Shown piece after piece: positions 47,871-60,800 of a stretch of 64,000 bases of DNA. The first letter of the stretch is position 1, and every line of letters starts with the position of its first letter. The position numbers and the translations under genes were made by a program. Under the pieces are notes generated by a model. That model was not told the DNA's origin, searched no databases, and saw only the letters and a program-made list of their open reading frames with translations. This DNA comes from Allantophomopsis cytisporea (Eukaryota > Ascomycota > Leotiomycetes > Phacidiales > Phacidiaceae): assembly GCA_024752435.1 (NCBI GenBank), contig CP103028.1, positions 744,001 through 808,000 of the forward strand. The letters run 5' to 3'.

Positions 47871-49318
47871 GGGCGTAGGTAATTAATTGGGATGCTATAT
47901 TGATCAACCCCTTCTTTTTTGGAATCGGTGTATCAAGGGTCAAAGGATAGTGGAGATAGGGAATAAAGGTGGTGGATGGTTTTAAGCTTTAAATTGTTGA
48001 TACGTCTTTCTCTGTTCTTCCAGATATCCAAATCATCGGGAGGAATGGTTCAGGTCAAGGAAAAAATGTTCTCATACAACCATTACTGCGTACTGGCTTT
48101 TTCCACATCGTATTGTGTGCATATTTGTTCAAGTTAGTGGCATTTCAACATTTTTCAGCATTCCACTTTGTAGCGGTGAATTCTTGATAAACCCTCTTCC
48201 ATTGTGATTTATCGTATGCCTAAATTTGGATTCCCTGTCGGGAATCGGACGTAGAAGTTTACAAAATCCATTTTCGGAATCATTGCGATCTCTAGAGTTT
48301 GATTCTTGTTGTTTCCTCTCGTTGTTTTCTTCTCCCCCGCCCTTTGACTCAATTGGATATTACTTCGATGTTATATCTCAGCACATAGCGATATTGCCAA
48401 ATTTCTTTCTTTCTTTTTTGTTTTTTTGTAGAACCACTCCAGCTATTCCTTCGATTTCGGTAGAATTTCCCTCGGGCTAGCATGGTCATTTTGACTGGGC
48501 TGGAATCCCTAAGAGGTATATTACAAAGTCTTGGCAGTCATTCGTACTGCGTAGAGAAGGTCAGAAGCATATATATCCTGTAACATTCACAAAATAAAGA
48601 TGGCATCATCGTCCTTTTGTATTTCGTCTTAGGAAAATTAAAATTACATTTTACTTATGCGCACGAGCAGTTTCTTCTTCTAGTTCTAACATGCTGGTGC
48701 ACGGGCTATCTTCATTATCTTTTGTTTATCTCTTTGATTTCTTTCTTACGTCCATCTTGTTGACAAGTGAGGGAGCTGATACTCGGGTCCAAATGCCGAA
48801 TTAGTGACTAGATTGGCGGAAGAGAGTGGAAAAGGCTCACAGTATTGTGTGGGTAGTGGTGATCTAACGACTAACACCTGACTAAAAGTGCGTGGCACAG
48901 TACATAGTAATAGTAAGCATGTCACGGTTTCGTGCCCAAAGGGCAAAAGTGTACCGCTTCGACCGCATACCATATCTCTAACCTTGCATTACCTCACAAC
49001 ACACACCCTGCCCTCCCCGAATATCTTACAGATCCCACTTTTCAGATCCCAAACAGAGTAGAAAACAAAAGAAAGAGAAGAAAAGAAAATACAAGAGGAA
49101 CCAGAGAGAGCAAGAGAAAGAGAGAACGGCCGCATCCAGTATTTCTGACCTCTAATTTTGGACGGGCTTATACAATAATATCGTATCTGGAGGAGTGTAT
49201 CTTTAGATCACGCTGGCTCAACGACTTCTCGCGCAATACACTTCCCTCCAACCTCCATGACAACCTCACCCTAGTCGAGTCAAACATATCCTGCCGACAG
49301 GCCATCAAATATCCCAAC
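47871..49318. other. Intergenic, no gene seen
   Basis: 3' flank of the receptor gene and promoter of the transporter. T-rich tracts lie near 48400-48430 and a purine-rich GAAAGAGA stretch at 49063-49125, which is probably the transporter leader. Confidence 0.5.
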
Positions 49319-50773
49319 ATGAGTGCACAACAATCCGCTGCACCCGCCATCATCGCCGATAATTTCGATGTCGCAAATACTTCGCGACAGAGCATCAACA
49401 GAGACAGACCGTATACCGGCACCTCTTCTATCATGTCTGCGAAGCGCGGCTTTCGAGCAAGGGCGGGCTTCACCCACATCGCCCGTCGCACTTTGGGAAT
49501 TGTGTTGCTGATGATTACGGTGGTTCTCTGGACAGCTTCAAATTTCCTCGCCAGTGTGAGTACATTGTTGCGAACTGCAAGAAGCTATTTGAAATTAAAT
49601 AAGAAGCTGACAAACAAATTAGTATATGTTTGCAGACGATTCATATTCAAAACCATATTTCGTTACTTATATCAACACGTCTTTCTTCGCCATCTCGTTG
49701 ATACCCATTTTCTTTCGCATTGCTCACCAAGAAGGTCTCGGTAACATGAGAAGAGCCATTACCGAAATGTGGAAGGGGCGGGGATATAGTCAGATTCCTA
49801 CATCGGATAGAGAGGGCTCGAAGCCCGATGATGAAGATGTTTCTGCAGGTCTACTTGTTGAAGAAGAGGAGCCTATGATGTCGCACAGTTTTGCCAGCCT
49901 TGCCAGTCTTGTTGAAGCCGAGGGCGTCATGGGAATAGTTGAGACTGCTAAGCTCAGTTTGGAATTCTGCCTCTTGTGGTTCGTCGCAAATTATCTCGTG
50001 GCCGCATGCCTGAAGTATACGAGTGTTGCAAGCTCAACCATTTTGACTTCCACAAGTAGCATTTGGACGCTGATATTTGGTGCTATTGTCAGAGTTGAAA
50101 GCTTCACCTTCAAGAAACTTATCGGCACTTTAGCCTCTCTTGCAGGTATTATTCTTATCTCCTCCATTGATCTGTCGGGCGACAACGATGAGAATCGTGG
50201 AAAGTTTCCACATAAGAGTCTGGAGGAGATTGCCATTGGAGATGCCATGGCATTCTTCAGTGCTATAATGTATGGGTTGTATACTGTTGTAATGAAGAAG
50301 AGAATTGGGAACGAGGATCGTGTCAACATGCCTCTGTTCTTCGGGCTTGTCGGTCTGTTCAACGTTATCTTTCTCTGGCCAGGATTCGTAATCTTGCACT
50401 TCACTGGTGTAGAGACATTTGAATTGCCTCCGAATAGTAAGATCTGGACTATCGTCCTGGTAAGTCCCTTCATCCCGTTATAGTGTTGGCGTATACTAAT
50501 CCGGGCCAGATCAACTCCACCTCTTCACTTGTCAGCGACTTCTGTTGGGCATATGCCATGTTGCTCACTACGCCTTTAGTCGTAACCGTCGGTATTTCAC
50601 TTACCATCCCACTGTCCCTTATCGGGCAGATGGTCATCAGCGATCAATATTCGAGCCCCATCTACTGGGTGGGCGCTTGTATTGTGCTAATCTCTTTCTT
50701 GTTTATCAACCATGAGAGTAAAGATGAAGATAGACCCGTGCTAACGGGCGACGAGCGAGCTCACCATGTCTAG
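49319..50773 (+). CDS. SLC35F5/Thi74-like drug/metabolite-family transporter, 445 aa
   Basis: Multi-pass carrier of the EamA/nucleotide-sugar-transporter superfamily; the yeast relatives are vacuolar or thiamine-linked, and the substrate is unknown. Seen: exons 49319-49555, 49623-50459 and 50510-50773 join to 1,338 nt. The first helix is LGIVLLMITVVLWTASNFLA, followed by SYSKPYFVTYINTSFFAISL. A hydrophilic loop of about 80 residues follows. The second set of helices has LLWFVANYLVAACLKYTSVA, SSTILTSTSSIWTLIFGAIV and, near the end, PIYWVGACIVLISFLFINHE. The S-K-P-F/Y-F and Y-T-S-V-A-S-S-T-I-L-T-S-T-S blocks are typical of the SLC35F5 group. Confidence 0.87.
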
Positions 50774-50964
50774 CTTAAGTAATGAATGCATACACGACTC
50801 TACGAATAAAATACTTCTCTTATCCTGCCGCATGAATATGTGAATGAGAACATATGCTCAGTCACAGTGTATGGTAGTAAATAGCGTCTCACGATACGCG
50901 AATGACCAGTAAACATCTATCTTCATACAAAGCATTTTATTGTCTGCTCTGCATTGTATCTCAT

Positions 50965-51784
50965 CTATTTCCCCAATGTCAAAAATAATCTATCGCCCAC
51001 ATCCCCCAAACCAGGCTTAATCATACCACGATCCGTAACCTCCTGATCGACACCGGCAACCCATAAGTTTGTACCCTCAGGCCACTCACTGGCCGCTTTC
51101 TCGATACCAGACTGCGCACCCAACACACTGATCACAATGACCTTCTTGACACCCCACTCTTTCAAGGTCTGAATGGCGGCCGCGCAAGTCCCGCCAGTTG
51201 CAATAACTGGGTCTAGCAGAATAGCCAATTCGGATGCAGATGGGTTTGGCGTGTTTGATGGTGTTCCTGCTACGGGCACATCGTAGGGGAGGTTGTTATA
51301 ATATTCTACTGGCTCGAGAGTTGTTGGTTCACGGAAGAGGCCGAGGTGATGGACTGGGACTGGATTTGGGAGGAGAGTTTGCAGAGCTTGAGTGTATTAG
51401 TATGGAGAATACTACAATGGGGAGAGGGTAGTTACCTTCGAGCATGGCGAGGCCTGAGCGGAGGATAGGCACAAGGGAGATGGTGCTGGGAGATATGGTG
51501 GTGGTATTGTAAGCAAAACCTAGGGGAGTTTTGGCCTGCTCTCTCGTGTCAGCATGGTAAACGTGTAGATGGCCATTGATGGCCGGCAGGAATTGGTGAC
51601 TTACGGATGCTCCTATCTTAGTCGTCAAGCCGGCAGCCAGTGCCTCACAGCCTACGATGAGGGCGATCTCATGGACGAGGGCTTTTGTCTCTCGCGCGCT
51701 GACAGTATTGTCACGCAACTGCGAGAGCTTGGCCTGGAGGCACGGATGTGTTGAGAGGTGAACATTTGGTGGAAGGGAGGACAT
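50965..51784 (-). CDS. fur1: Uracil phosphoribosyltransferase, 233 aa
   Basis: Salvage enzyme converting uracil and PRPP to UMP. Seen: exons 51784-51605, 51535-51436 and 51386-50965 join to 702 nt. The product starts MSSLPPNVHLSTHPCLQAKL. The PRPP-binding loop is LLDPVIATGGTCAAAIQTL. The uracil-binding C-terminal block is present as LWVAGVDQEVTDRGMIKPGL and ends GDRLFLTLGK. PILRSGLAMLE is the other family signature. Introns are 69 and 49 bp. Length is normal for ascomycetes. Confidence 0.95.
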
Positions 51785-52748
51785 CTTTGGAAAGATTGAT
51801 TGTGGGAGGGTATTCAGAAAGAAGATGGGGGAAGATGAATGGGTTATTTATGAGAATTTGGGTTGGTGGTGGTGTTGGTGTGGGGATTGGGTATCTGGGT
51901 ATCTGGGTATAAAGGTTGCTTTGATAGTTAGAGACAGGTACAGACACATGAGGTAGAGTAGAGAGAGAGAGAGAGAGAGTACACATACATAGGTACATAA
52001 AGTATATACGTGGGGGACAGCTGGCTTACCTTACGGATAAGATATGGACGAGTAAGGTAAGGAAGGTGTGTATATATATATAACATTAAATACACGCAAG
52101 CGCATAGCTGTCGTTCGAGTTTAACCTTAGTCGTTACTTAGCTGACACTGGTTGTAGAGTATTTCCAACGTCACTTGAACTCCACGCATCCTCTTCATCA
52201 TTGCATGTCTATACCTCAAACTGTTGGCTATTGTACGACTTGTTATAAAATACTACAAACTATCATATACAGCTACAGTTATAGCTACATACATATACTG
52301 ATTCTACTGTCCCTCTCCTCCCTTCCCCACCGTCTTTATCGCTATCCGGCAGCGCGGAGGCCGCCGATAAGTCTTATCATAAACGAGAGGCGGTACAATA
52401 ATGGACGGACTTTACTGGTGATGCTTAGAGTGTTTAGCGGTGCTTAGTGGTAAACGCTGTGCCCGCGGCTCTGTGCGCTGGCACCCTGTCAGTGCGGTGC
52501 GCCCTTGACGTATTTATGTAGCTCACGATAATCTTTTTGTTTTTGTTACCTAAGCTCCGAGCTTGTTCAATGTCAAATCACCACCAAACGAGCCACAGAA
52601 TACATAACCGGAATGTTACATTTGACAAACAAATCCCGGCCACTACCCAAGTGATTAGTGAGATAGGAAATAAGAGATCTATGGTTTCCCTTGGCTGAAA
52701 GCACCTGGCAGTGGTGGGGGATTATTCCCAGTCAAAGAAATATACACC
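51785..52748. other. Divergent upstream region of fur1 and the fluoride exporter gene
   Basis: About 960 bp with a GA microsatellite (51961-51979), a short TA run near 52072-52082, and TACCTTAC/GTAAGGTAAG motifs at 52023-52065 in both orientations. No gene is seen. Confidence 0.5.
51961..51979. repeat. GA dinucleotide microsatellite
   Basis: A perfect run of about nine GA units in the fur1 5' region. Confidence 0.9.
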
Positions 52749-54254
52749 ATGTCGGGTGTCGCAAACCTCGATGAAATCGCGGATCCTTCTCCGGTCAATC
52801 ATTCTGGGCATCATCCCATAACCGGGAAGAAATCTTTGGAACATGAGCTCCGGAAACAGTCATCTGGAAGCCAGCACGGAAGAAATGATCTTGAGGACAG
52901 GAATTGGGCGAATTTAGATGAAGTGGCCGCCCCCTCCCCGGTACAAAATCTGAACGAAGAACACCTCTATCAATATCAGTCCTTGGAGGATGAGCGGCGA
53001 GAGGAAGAAGATTATGAGGGTGATCTTCGTCAGCAACGACAACATGATACAAAAGTTGGAGATGCCGAGAAAAGGGTCGGACCAGGGGATGTCGAACAGC
53101 AAAAGGAGAAGCCCAGGAAACACGATGTTGACTACCTCAAGAAGTCTCACTTGACTCAATTATATACTGTTTCCTACCTTGTTCTGTTTGCCATCTTCGG
53201 TACTCTTGCACGACTGGGACTGCAAGCCATCACCTTTTATCCCGGTGCGCCAGTCATATTCAGCGAACTATGGGCCAATTTCGGCGGCAGTCTTGTCATG
53301 GGCTTTCTCTCAGAAGATCGTCGACTATTCCAGGAAGAATGGGGGATAAAGAACCCCAAACGTGAAGTCGGTAACTTTGAGAAAGAAGCCTCGGAAGAGG
53401 ACTTGAAAGCTGCCAAGAAGGTACATTTGGGAACGAAAAAGACAATACCATTGTACATAGGGCTAGCAACAGGATTTTGTGGTTCCTTCACCTCTTTCTC
53501 ATCCTTTATTAGAGATGTGTACCTGGCGTTGTCTAACGATCTCCCCTCTCCACTCAACCATCCTACAGACTACCAAGTTTCGACCACCACCACTTCCACC
53601 GTCTTCCGCAACGGTGGCTACTCCTTCATGGCTCTCCTGGCCGTCATAATCGTTACCGTTTCACTCTCTTTCTCCGCCCTCTTCATCGGTGCTCACCTCG
53701 CCCTCCTCCTCGACCGCTTCACACCAAGCATTCCATTCAGATTCGCACGGCGGATCCTTGACCCCATCAGTGTCATTCTTGCTCTTGGTTGCTGGCTCAG
53801 CGCAATTATCCTTGCGATCTTCCCGCCCGACCGCCACTCCTCCGGCCCCGAAATCTGGCGTGGCCGTGCAGTCTTTGCGCTCGTGTTTGCACCGATTGGT
53901 TGTTTGCTGCGCTACTACGCGTCTATGAAACTCAACGGAAAAATAGCTTCATTTCCGCTTGGTACGTTCGCCGTCAATGTCTTTGGTACGGCTATTCTGG
54001 GTATGAGCTATGATTTCCAACATGTTCCCCTTGGCGGTGTTGTTGGTTGCCAAGTTTTGCAGGGAATTGAGGATGGGTTTTGTGGGTGTCTGACTACAGT
54101 CAGTACTTGGGTTAGTGAGTTGTCGTCTTTGAGGAGAAGGAACGCGTATAGATATGGCGCAGCGAGTGTGCTTGTTAGTCTGGCATTTATGGTGGTTATT
54201 ATGGGGAGTATGCAGTGGACTCACGGATTTTCGAGCCTGATTTGTGTAAAATAG
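52749..54254 (+). CDS. fex: Fluoride export protein, fused two-domain CrcB/Fluc, 501 aa
   Basis: Plasma-membrane fluoride channel that prevents intracellular fluoride build-up. Seen: a single exon with ATG at 52749. The N-terminal 125 residues are acidic, hydrophilic and presumably cytosolic. Two homologous CrcB domains follow. Domain 1 has FGTLARLGLQAITFY, ANFGGSLVMGF and the pore-lining GLATGFCGSFTSFSSFIRD. Domain 2 has FAPIGCLLRYY, LGTFAVNVFGTAILGM and GIEDGFCGCLTTVSTWVSE. Both domains keep the GFCG.-TTF/S..S type motif and the polar track residues. Eukaryotic FEX proteins are such fusions. The N-terminus contains an internal 12-residue repeat, described in the findings. Confidence 0.92.
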   Translation: MSGVANLDEIADPSPVNHSGHHPITGKKSLEHELRKQSSGSQHGRNDLEDRNWANLDEVAAPSPVQNLNEEHLYQYQSLEDERREEEDYEGDLRQQRQHDTKVGDAEKRVGPGDVEQQKEKPRKHDVDYLKKSHLTQLYTVSYLVLFAIFGTLARLGLQAITFYPGAPVIFSELWANFGGSLVMGFLSEDRRLFQEEWGIKNPKREVGNFEKEASEEDLKAAKKVHLGTKKTIPLYIGLATGFCGSFTSFSSFIRDVYLALSNDLPSPLNHPTDYQVSTTTTSTVFRNGGYSFMALLAVIIVTVSLSFSALFIGAHLALLLDRFTPSIPFRFARRILDPISVILALGCWLSAIILAIFPPDRHSSGPEIWRGRAVFALVFAPIGCLLRYYASMKLNGKIASFPLGTFAVNVFGTAILGMSYDFQHVPLGGVVGCQVLQGIEDGFCGCLTTVSTWVSELSSLRRRNAYRYGAASVLVSLAFMVVIMGSMQWTHGFSSLICVK

Positions 54255-54824
54255 GGGTAAGTAGATAACGGTTGTATATCTGGGTCTCTGATAAATTACA
54301 TATAGGGAGAATAATAATTAGTAGATAATGCATCATACTTGTGGGAGCTGATGACCCGGCATTAGGACAAACCTTGTTTCCTGTCACTCTGAAGTAATCG
54401 TTAGTTTTCTTTGTTTTGCTACACAATCAATCCCAGAGGCTCAAGAATTTGCCCCATTGATTATTTGTCACTCCAATACATTGTTACACATCTTATCGAT
54501 CCTTCAATAGAATGAACTTTCATTATTTTACACATCAGCTCATATAGATCCCCAGCCATGCCATCTACCATCCAACCAATCTACATGATTCCCCCATCCA
54601 TATGTCCTTTTCCTCTTAAACGCCAACAATGCATTCACCGCCCAGCGCACCACCACAACGCTATCCGCCACAATTACAATTACAAAGAGAGTGGCTCAAA
54701 CAAAAAGCAAACAAACAATATGATAAAGAAATAATGAGTATGATGGATATGAAACAATACTGTTGTTGCAGCATGCAACTAGCCATCTGATATCAAGAAG
54801 ATTAGTCCGTGCTGTCGATGCTGA
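54255..54824. other. Convergent 3' flanks of the fluoride exporter and fmp27 genes
   Basis: 570 bp with no gene. It lies downstream of two convergent genes, so it holds their 3' UTRs and terminators. Confidence 0.55.
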
Positions 54825-57800
54825 TTAAAGCTTGTCGCCCAGATTCAGAATCTTGCCCAGGCCCTTGCGCTCCTCCTTCTCCTCCTTTATCTTATTCGCA
54901 AAGCCAGTGAAGCGGCGATGGATGCCGGCTGCGAAGCTGTTCTTCTCACTAGCATCGCCATTGATACTGAGAGCCTTCTCGCGCTCTCTGCCTTCAAAAA
55001 ATTCCGCGAAGCCAAGGTGGTCATTATCTACGTCCGTGGCAGACGTCATGGTCATATTGGCGTTGATAGTGAAGGCGCGACGAGAGTGCACGGAATGAAG
55101 TGATGACTCGCCGGAAGGAGTGCGCGTTAAGCTTGCGGTGAAGGGGCGTGCGGAGCTAAATGAGGTGCGCATGGGAGAACGAGATCGTTCGGAGTTGCGA
55201 GAGTGCTCTGAGTTGGAATGTACAGTGTCGGTGGGAGAAGTGACATATACACTGCCAATTTCGCTGATGTTATCGCGAGAGCCATGAGCTGAAGGGGGCG
55301 GTAGAAGCATGCTGCTTGTAGCTAGTTCTCTGAGACGGGTCTGCTGTGCGCGATCTGGTCTGTGCTTGCTGAATTTATTGCCAATGATGGCTCCTGTATG
55401 GCTGATGAGGGCTTTGATGACATCTTTCTTGAGTGCAAGCGCAAGATCGAGATTACTCCAGGTTTTGTTACGGTACTCAATTAGTGGCATGCGGAAGACA
55501 AAGTCGTGTACATCCTCGATATTGCGTTCGCCTTTGCCTTTGTAGGAGAGACAAAGCACAACCGATGGGATCTTGACGTATGCAAAGGTCATGTAGTTAC
55601 TGGCTCTGGTCATCATCTTGGTCAGATCATCCGAAGGCTTCTCAGATTCTGCAGCAGCTTTGCTGCTAGTCCTTATACCAAATCGCTTCTTGCTCTCGCC
55701 GTTACTGGTATTTGTGTTCGTCGTGACATTGGTAGTTGTACGGTTCAAGCCAGCATGTGGCATGCCGATGGATGTCATGGACCTCAGACTATCATATGAT
55801 GATTTCTTGTTCATTGTTCTCACAGAGGCGGGACGAGAAGCATTAACTTCCGATTTGTTAAAGAGGCGGAAATGGTGTCCTTCACCTCGCGCGGAATGCA
55901 TGCTCGAAGCGCGAGCCTTTGGAGCTTTGGCAGTTTTCGGACGAACAGCCTCAGAGTTCATGGTTGGTCTCAAGCGAAGTTCCAAAGAGCCTGCTCTTGT
56001 GGCAGCAGGATCGTCTCTTATTGCGTCGGCAACAGAAAGATGAGTGGATGATGGTCTAGTAATCACTTCCTCAGGTGAGTCATCGTCGTGATTCTCTTCG
56101 TCCTGTTGCTCAACTTGAAGATGTTTCGTCGCAGACGAGTGCTTTTCCTTGTCAGTCGCTTGGCCCTCCTTGTCATTTTGACCGGGGAAGACATATTCGA
56201 AAAGCTTCTTGCCAACCTCTCGCTCAAGTTGAATCTTCATCGGATGCAGATTGACTTCGAAATGGTCCATAACAGGAATACCGGCAATGGCCTCGAGCAT
56301 ATTCCAATAGACGCGGAACATGTTCTTGTTCTTAGGTGCAGACCTCTCAGGATCAATGTACGGTGCGATCATCTCCGGGTAGATAGCATCAGGCATAAGA
56401 TTGAGACCTACGATCTTGCCAATTTGCATCAAGTTGATGTGCGAGCCATCTGCGTTGTCAGTCCGATTGTATTCAGCGTTTTGTAACTGGAATTCCATGA
56501 GTGGTTCTTCTTTGTCGCGCATCAAATGCCAAACAATCGTCTCAGATGAAATATTCCATCTGAGAAGACCAGCTGATTGCGAACCATCGTACTTGCGCTG
56601 TGAAGTTGTAATTGCCTTCATCATAAAGAAAAGCTCATCTTCACAACTTGTGGAATCCCGTTCCAGAGCCATTCTATCTTCCCATCCTTTTTGGTCTAGA
56701 TATTTGGAATTGATCTGGAACTGCGTCTTGATATCATCCAGCTGACGGATTCTCTCCTGCAGTCTGATGACCATTTCTGGTGCTCCACGAAGATCGCTGA
56801 AATCAGAAGCAAGCATGATCTTCTCCAGTCGCTCATTCCGGGTCTTCTCGAGTGGCTCGCTGTAAAGCAAAAGATCCAAGACAATGATGTACATGGCATA
56901 GTATTGTGAAGAGTCACATATGGCTCTGACGGTGGGGAACTCAACCCAGAGATGATCCATACGTTTCTCGATATTTTCAGGAGAAGCAGGTTGCGAATCG
57001 CTGCCTGTGATTTCATCGTTGTACTTAAGACGTAGAGTGTTGTATTTGTCATATCGCAGGCTTGCAGAGGTCCTTTGAACAACACGCTTGAAGCCGAAAG
57101 GATCTACTTGAAAGTCAAACATGATTTCCATTGGCACCCATGGTGGCCAATTCGATCCAGTCGCTTGGCCATAACGATTGCCAGAGTACATCGTCCGCAG
57201 CTGCGAAGAAAACCACTTCTGGTGAGTAACAAAGAATTGAGTGCTGTCCATCTCCACCGAGAACCGACGTTGAACAAGTCCGCTAACATCATCAAAAATT
57301 CTGTCTTTGTCCATGACTTCCACAACTTTGGCTTCCATACCCTTGGCTGTGACCAACACTACAGATTTTTCGTTCTTCTCACTCTGCAACTGGATCTGAG
57401 GTGCAATGAGACGCAGATGATAGCTATTCTGAGGTGTAAATTCGCGAGCAATATTCGAACCCAACTCATCCGCTGTAGCTTTGTTATTGCCACTGCCCTC
57501 ATTCTCCAAGGGATCATCGGCTTTGACGAACTTCTTGCCATCTGCAATAAGTTCACTGATTCTCTCTGCTACATGCTGACGAGCGTGACCTTCCACTGGC
57601 GTTGAGGGCTGTGAAGAACTTTGTGGAGGTGATGTGGATTTTGCCGACTTAGGTCTCGACTCCTTCGGCTCCTTGTCTTCCTTTGCTTTGTTCTGTTCCT
57701 CCACGATATCAAGAATGAACTTCACAGCCCGTCGTGAAAGATAATACACAAAACCTCGTCTTTGACTGACCTGGTGAATGTAGCGGAGGAGAATATTACG

Positions 57801-60800
57801 CAGAGAGTTGTTCCACTTGAGTTGCATGTTATGAATAACGAACCGGTTGTTGAAATCGCTGATAAAGTCACCTGACTGTGGATCGTCCATACCGGCAGCT
57901 TCAGAATCATCATCCTTCGGTGAAGCACTTTCTCCGTCAGGATCACGATCTGCGTCGCCATCTGGGACAGCACGCTTCTCGTTTGTGAAGACTCGGCGGG
58001 CCATGCGGTGGTACATTGATTCCAAAAAGAGCTTTTTATCTTGCAAAACACCCTCATGCTGTGAGAGCTGCTCAAAGTCCTGCTTGAGAAGTTCATCTTG
58101 TCCGTCATCTCTGAGATACGCCAGCTCAACGTCACCGAGATGTCGCTTGTGATCATTCATTTGCTGTATAAGCTGCTCGAGTCTCTCTTTGATGAGCTGA
58201 CACTGTACACGCCTTGGATCATCATCCGGGCTCATGATACACTGATGTGTTGGTTCCCCACCAAATGGACTGGTACGATCGGGATCTCCGGAAATAGCGT
58301 CGCCGTGGTCAGTCTGGCGGAAATACGTGAATCGAGGGGCGTATGCCAGAGGCATAATCTTCGTCTCAGGATTCGATTGTGAAGGAAGAATCCAATCTAG
58401 TTCGACAAAATCATCCATATCAATCCAGGTGAAATCATTGTCAGGAATATCGAAGTGGGATAAGTCGGTAGCGATACCATCACCCTGAGCAACAAGAGTG
58501 GGTGCAGAAGCTTTGCGGAGATCCTCCGGTGTAGTACCCGCAATACTTGCAGAGATGGCTCTGATGTCGGCTGACAGAAGGTCAAGTTGCGCTTGATGCA
58601 TTTTCATGCCAGTTGTCTTGGTTTGTAATTTACGACCTCTGTCTGAAGTCATGAATTCTTCCCGGCGTTGGTGCATGTCTAACATGAAACTGTCAAGTCT
58701 GATCTTCAATCCTGTTGCTGATACAATATCGTCGCTGTAGTCTTCAACGTCTTTATGCTTGTAAATATGACTCAAAAAAAGTGGCGCTAGAAGCAGATTG
58801 TATTTGATCGTGGCAAGATGACGACCAAATTTCTTGCTTGACTTTTCAATACCAGGCCATAGTGTTCCTTGTCGAATTGGCAATGACATTGCACCACCAA
58901 ACATACCCCACCAGGCAAAGAAATGAGTAAAGAATCGTGGAGTAAGATGGACAGTATTATAACTCCTGGATGGCGCTGTATTTGTCAACGTCCAGTCACG
59001 ATCTACCGGCGCCTTCACAGCGATAGACATATGTATATGATGACTACGGAAACCATCAAAGGCATCATATTCGCCTCCTGGAGGTGCTTTAGCAAACGTC
59101 GGCTCTCTGAGGATGACATTATAGTGAGGCTCGAAGTCAAAGGATCGTTTGCCACCACCCAAATCTCTTTCAAACATGAGACCAGCTAGCCATTGGACAT
59201 TCCCTGAAAGCTTCATGACAACCTTCTTAAAATTAGAGCCCTTACGAAAGCTGTTGATACTGCTGGAATCATCTCGTTCTGTGTGAGTTGGCGCACGTGC
59301 TTGATGACTGAAGTCGGGAATGGCGAGAACGTACTCGCCCGAGTCGACAGTCAAGAACTTTTTAGGATCATCGTCTTTCCAGATATTCAAGCGTACGTCA
59401 TTTCTCCAACACATCAAGAAACCAGCACCATCTCCAGTTACTTTATACGGATCTCTAGTGCCCTTGAGCATGAGGTGAACATCACCATCGCCTCTCCAAG
59501 CAACTGAAATTCGAGAATGAAAACTGAGACGGATTTTGTCCCAGAAGCCTGTACGTTCCGAGGGATCCACCTGGGGCTTTGTGAAGGACTCAATGACCAT
59601 CATCATATCCTGTATGGCGGGCTGGTATGAGGCCCCCCATGTAATTCTGGTTGGCAGTCCGGTATTGATGTCAACGCTAATATCGGAGTATGACTTTACT
59701 GGTGACACAGTACGCCGCACATCAATAGCGAATCCACCAGCATTTGATGTACCAGGTCTTGTATCCTTTGGGGGTACAATATCAACCTTCACATGCTTAG
59801 TCGATTGGCTTCCTCGGAACTCTTCGGCGATAACGAAATCGGTCTTCAAGGACCAGCTAGGCGTCCTTGAGGATTGTCCGGGTTTCATAGCTGGTACGTG
59901 AAGAAGTGGAAGGGGGTAGTCTCGAAGCCGTATACGAGCCTCGCCCATGTCGATCTGTACATGCATAGGAACGAGTAAAGAATATTGCATATCGTATGGC
60001 ATTCCTTTCCCAACTTTATGAAGAAATTCTGGAAGATGGGCCATTGGAAACGAGGGTTTGCCAACAGTAATATGGAGGTCATTGATTAAAGCGCCCATAA
60101 GAGCAGGACGTTGTGGAATTTCCAAGATATTCTCCGTCTCCTCTAGATCATCCGGTAATTCATCTGGACCCCAGAACACACCACGCAGGTCAGTCATCGC
60201 ATCTGTGGCGAGGCCGAAAGTGTGGTCGATTCGTTTTTTCCAGCTCTGAGAATTATATCTCTGCAGCCTCTCAAATGCTTCATCAATGGTAACCTTGGCG
60301 CTGCCGCTAATTCCACACATACCTTCAGGATCGTAACGCAGCCTCGGACCTCGGCTATGAGATCTGCCTCGCCTTCTATGTCCATGGCTTTCATCACTGT
60401 TGCTTCTCTTACGTGTGTTTCCATGCTGACTTCGGCCTCGTGGATGAGCGGACCGGTTTCGTCTTCGTGCTGGGTCCTTACCGCGTTCTTCTTCTTCGAT
60501 CTTCTTCACCTTCACCTCGAAGGCGTCCTGACGGGCAAGTCGCTGTTGCTGCTCAATCTGACCACATCGATAGATTGTGCCCAGCTTCCACTCAAATGCT
60601 CCGTCCTCGAGCTCGAACAAGAGAGCTTTGCTTCGAATTGAGATTTTTGGTATATGTTTCGGACCTTCAGGGTGCTTTTCCAGGATATACTCATTTGTAC
60701 CGGTCTTGAATCTGTGGTGCAACTGTTCCGTAGCCTTGATGGTGTTTATAATGTTGTCGAATACCTTGTGAATGACGAGTTGATGTGGCACAGCGAGGCG

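Noticed and set aside
49168..49491. 107-codon minus-strand ORF
   Set aside because: Antisense to the first exon of the SLC35F5-like transporter, with no independent support.
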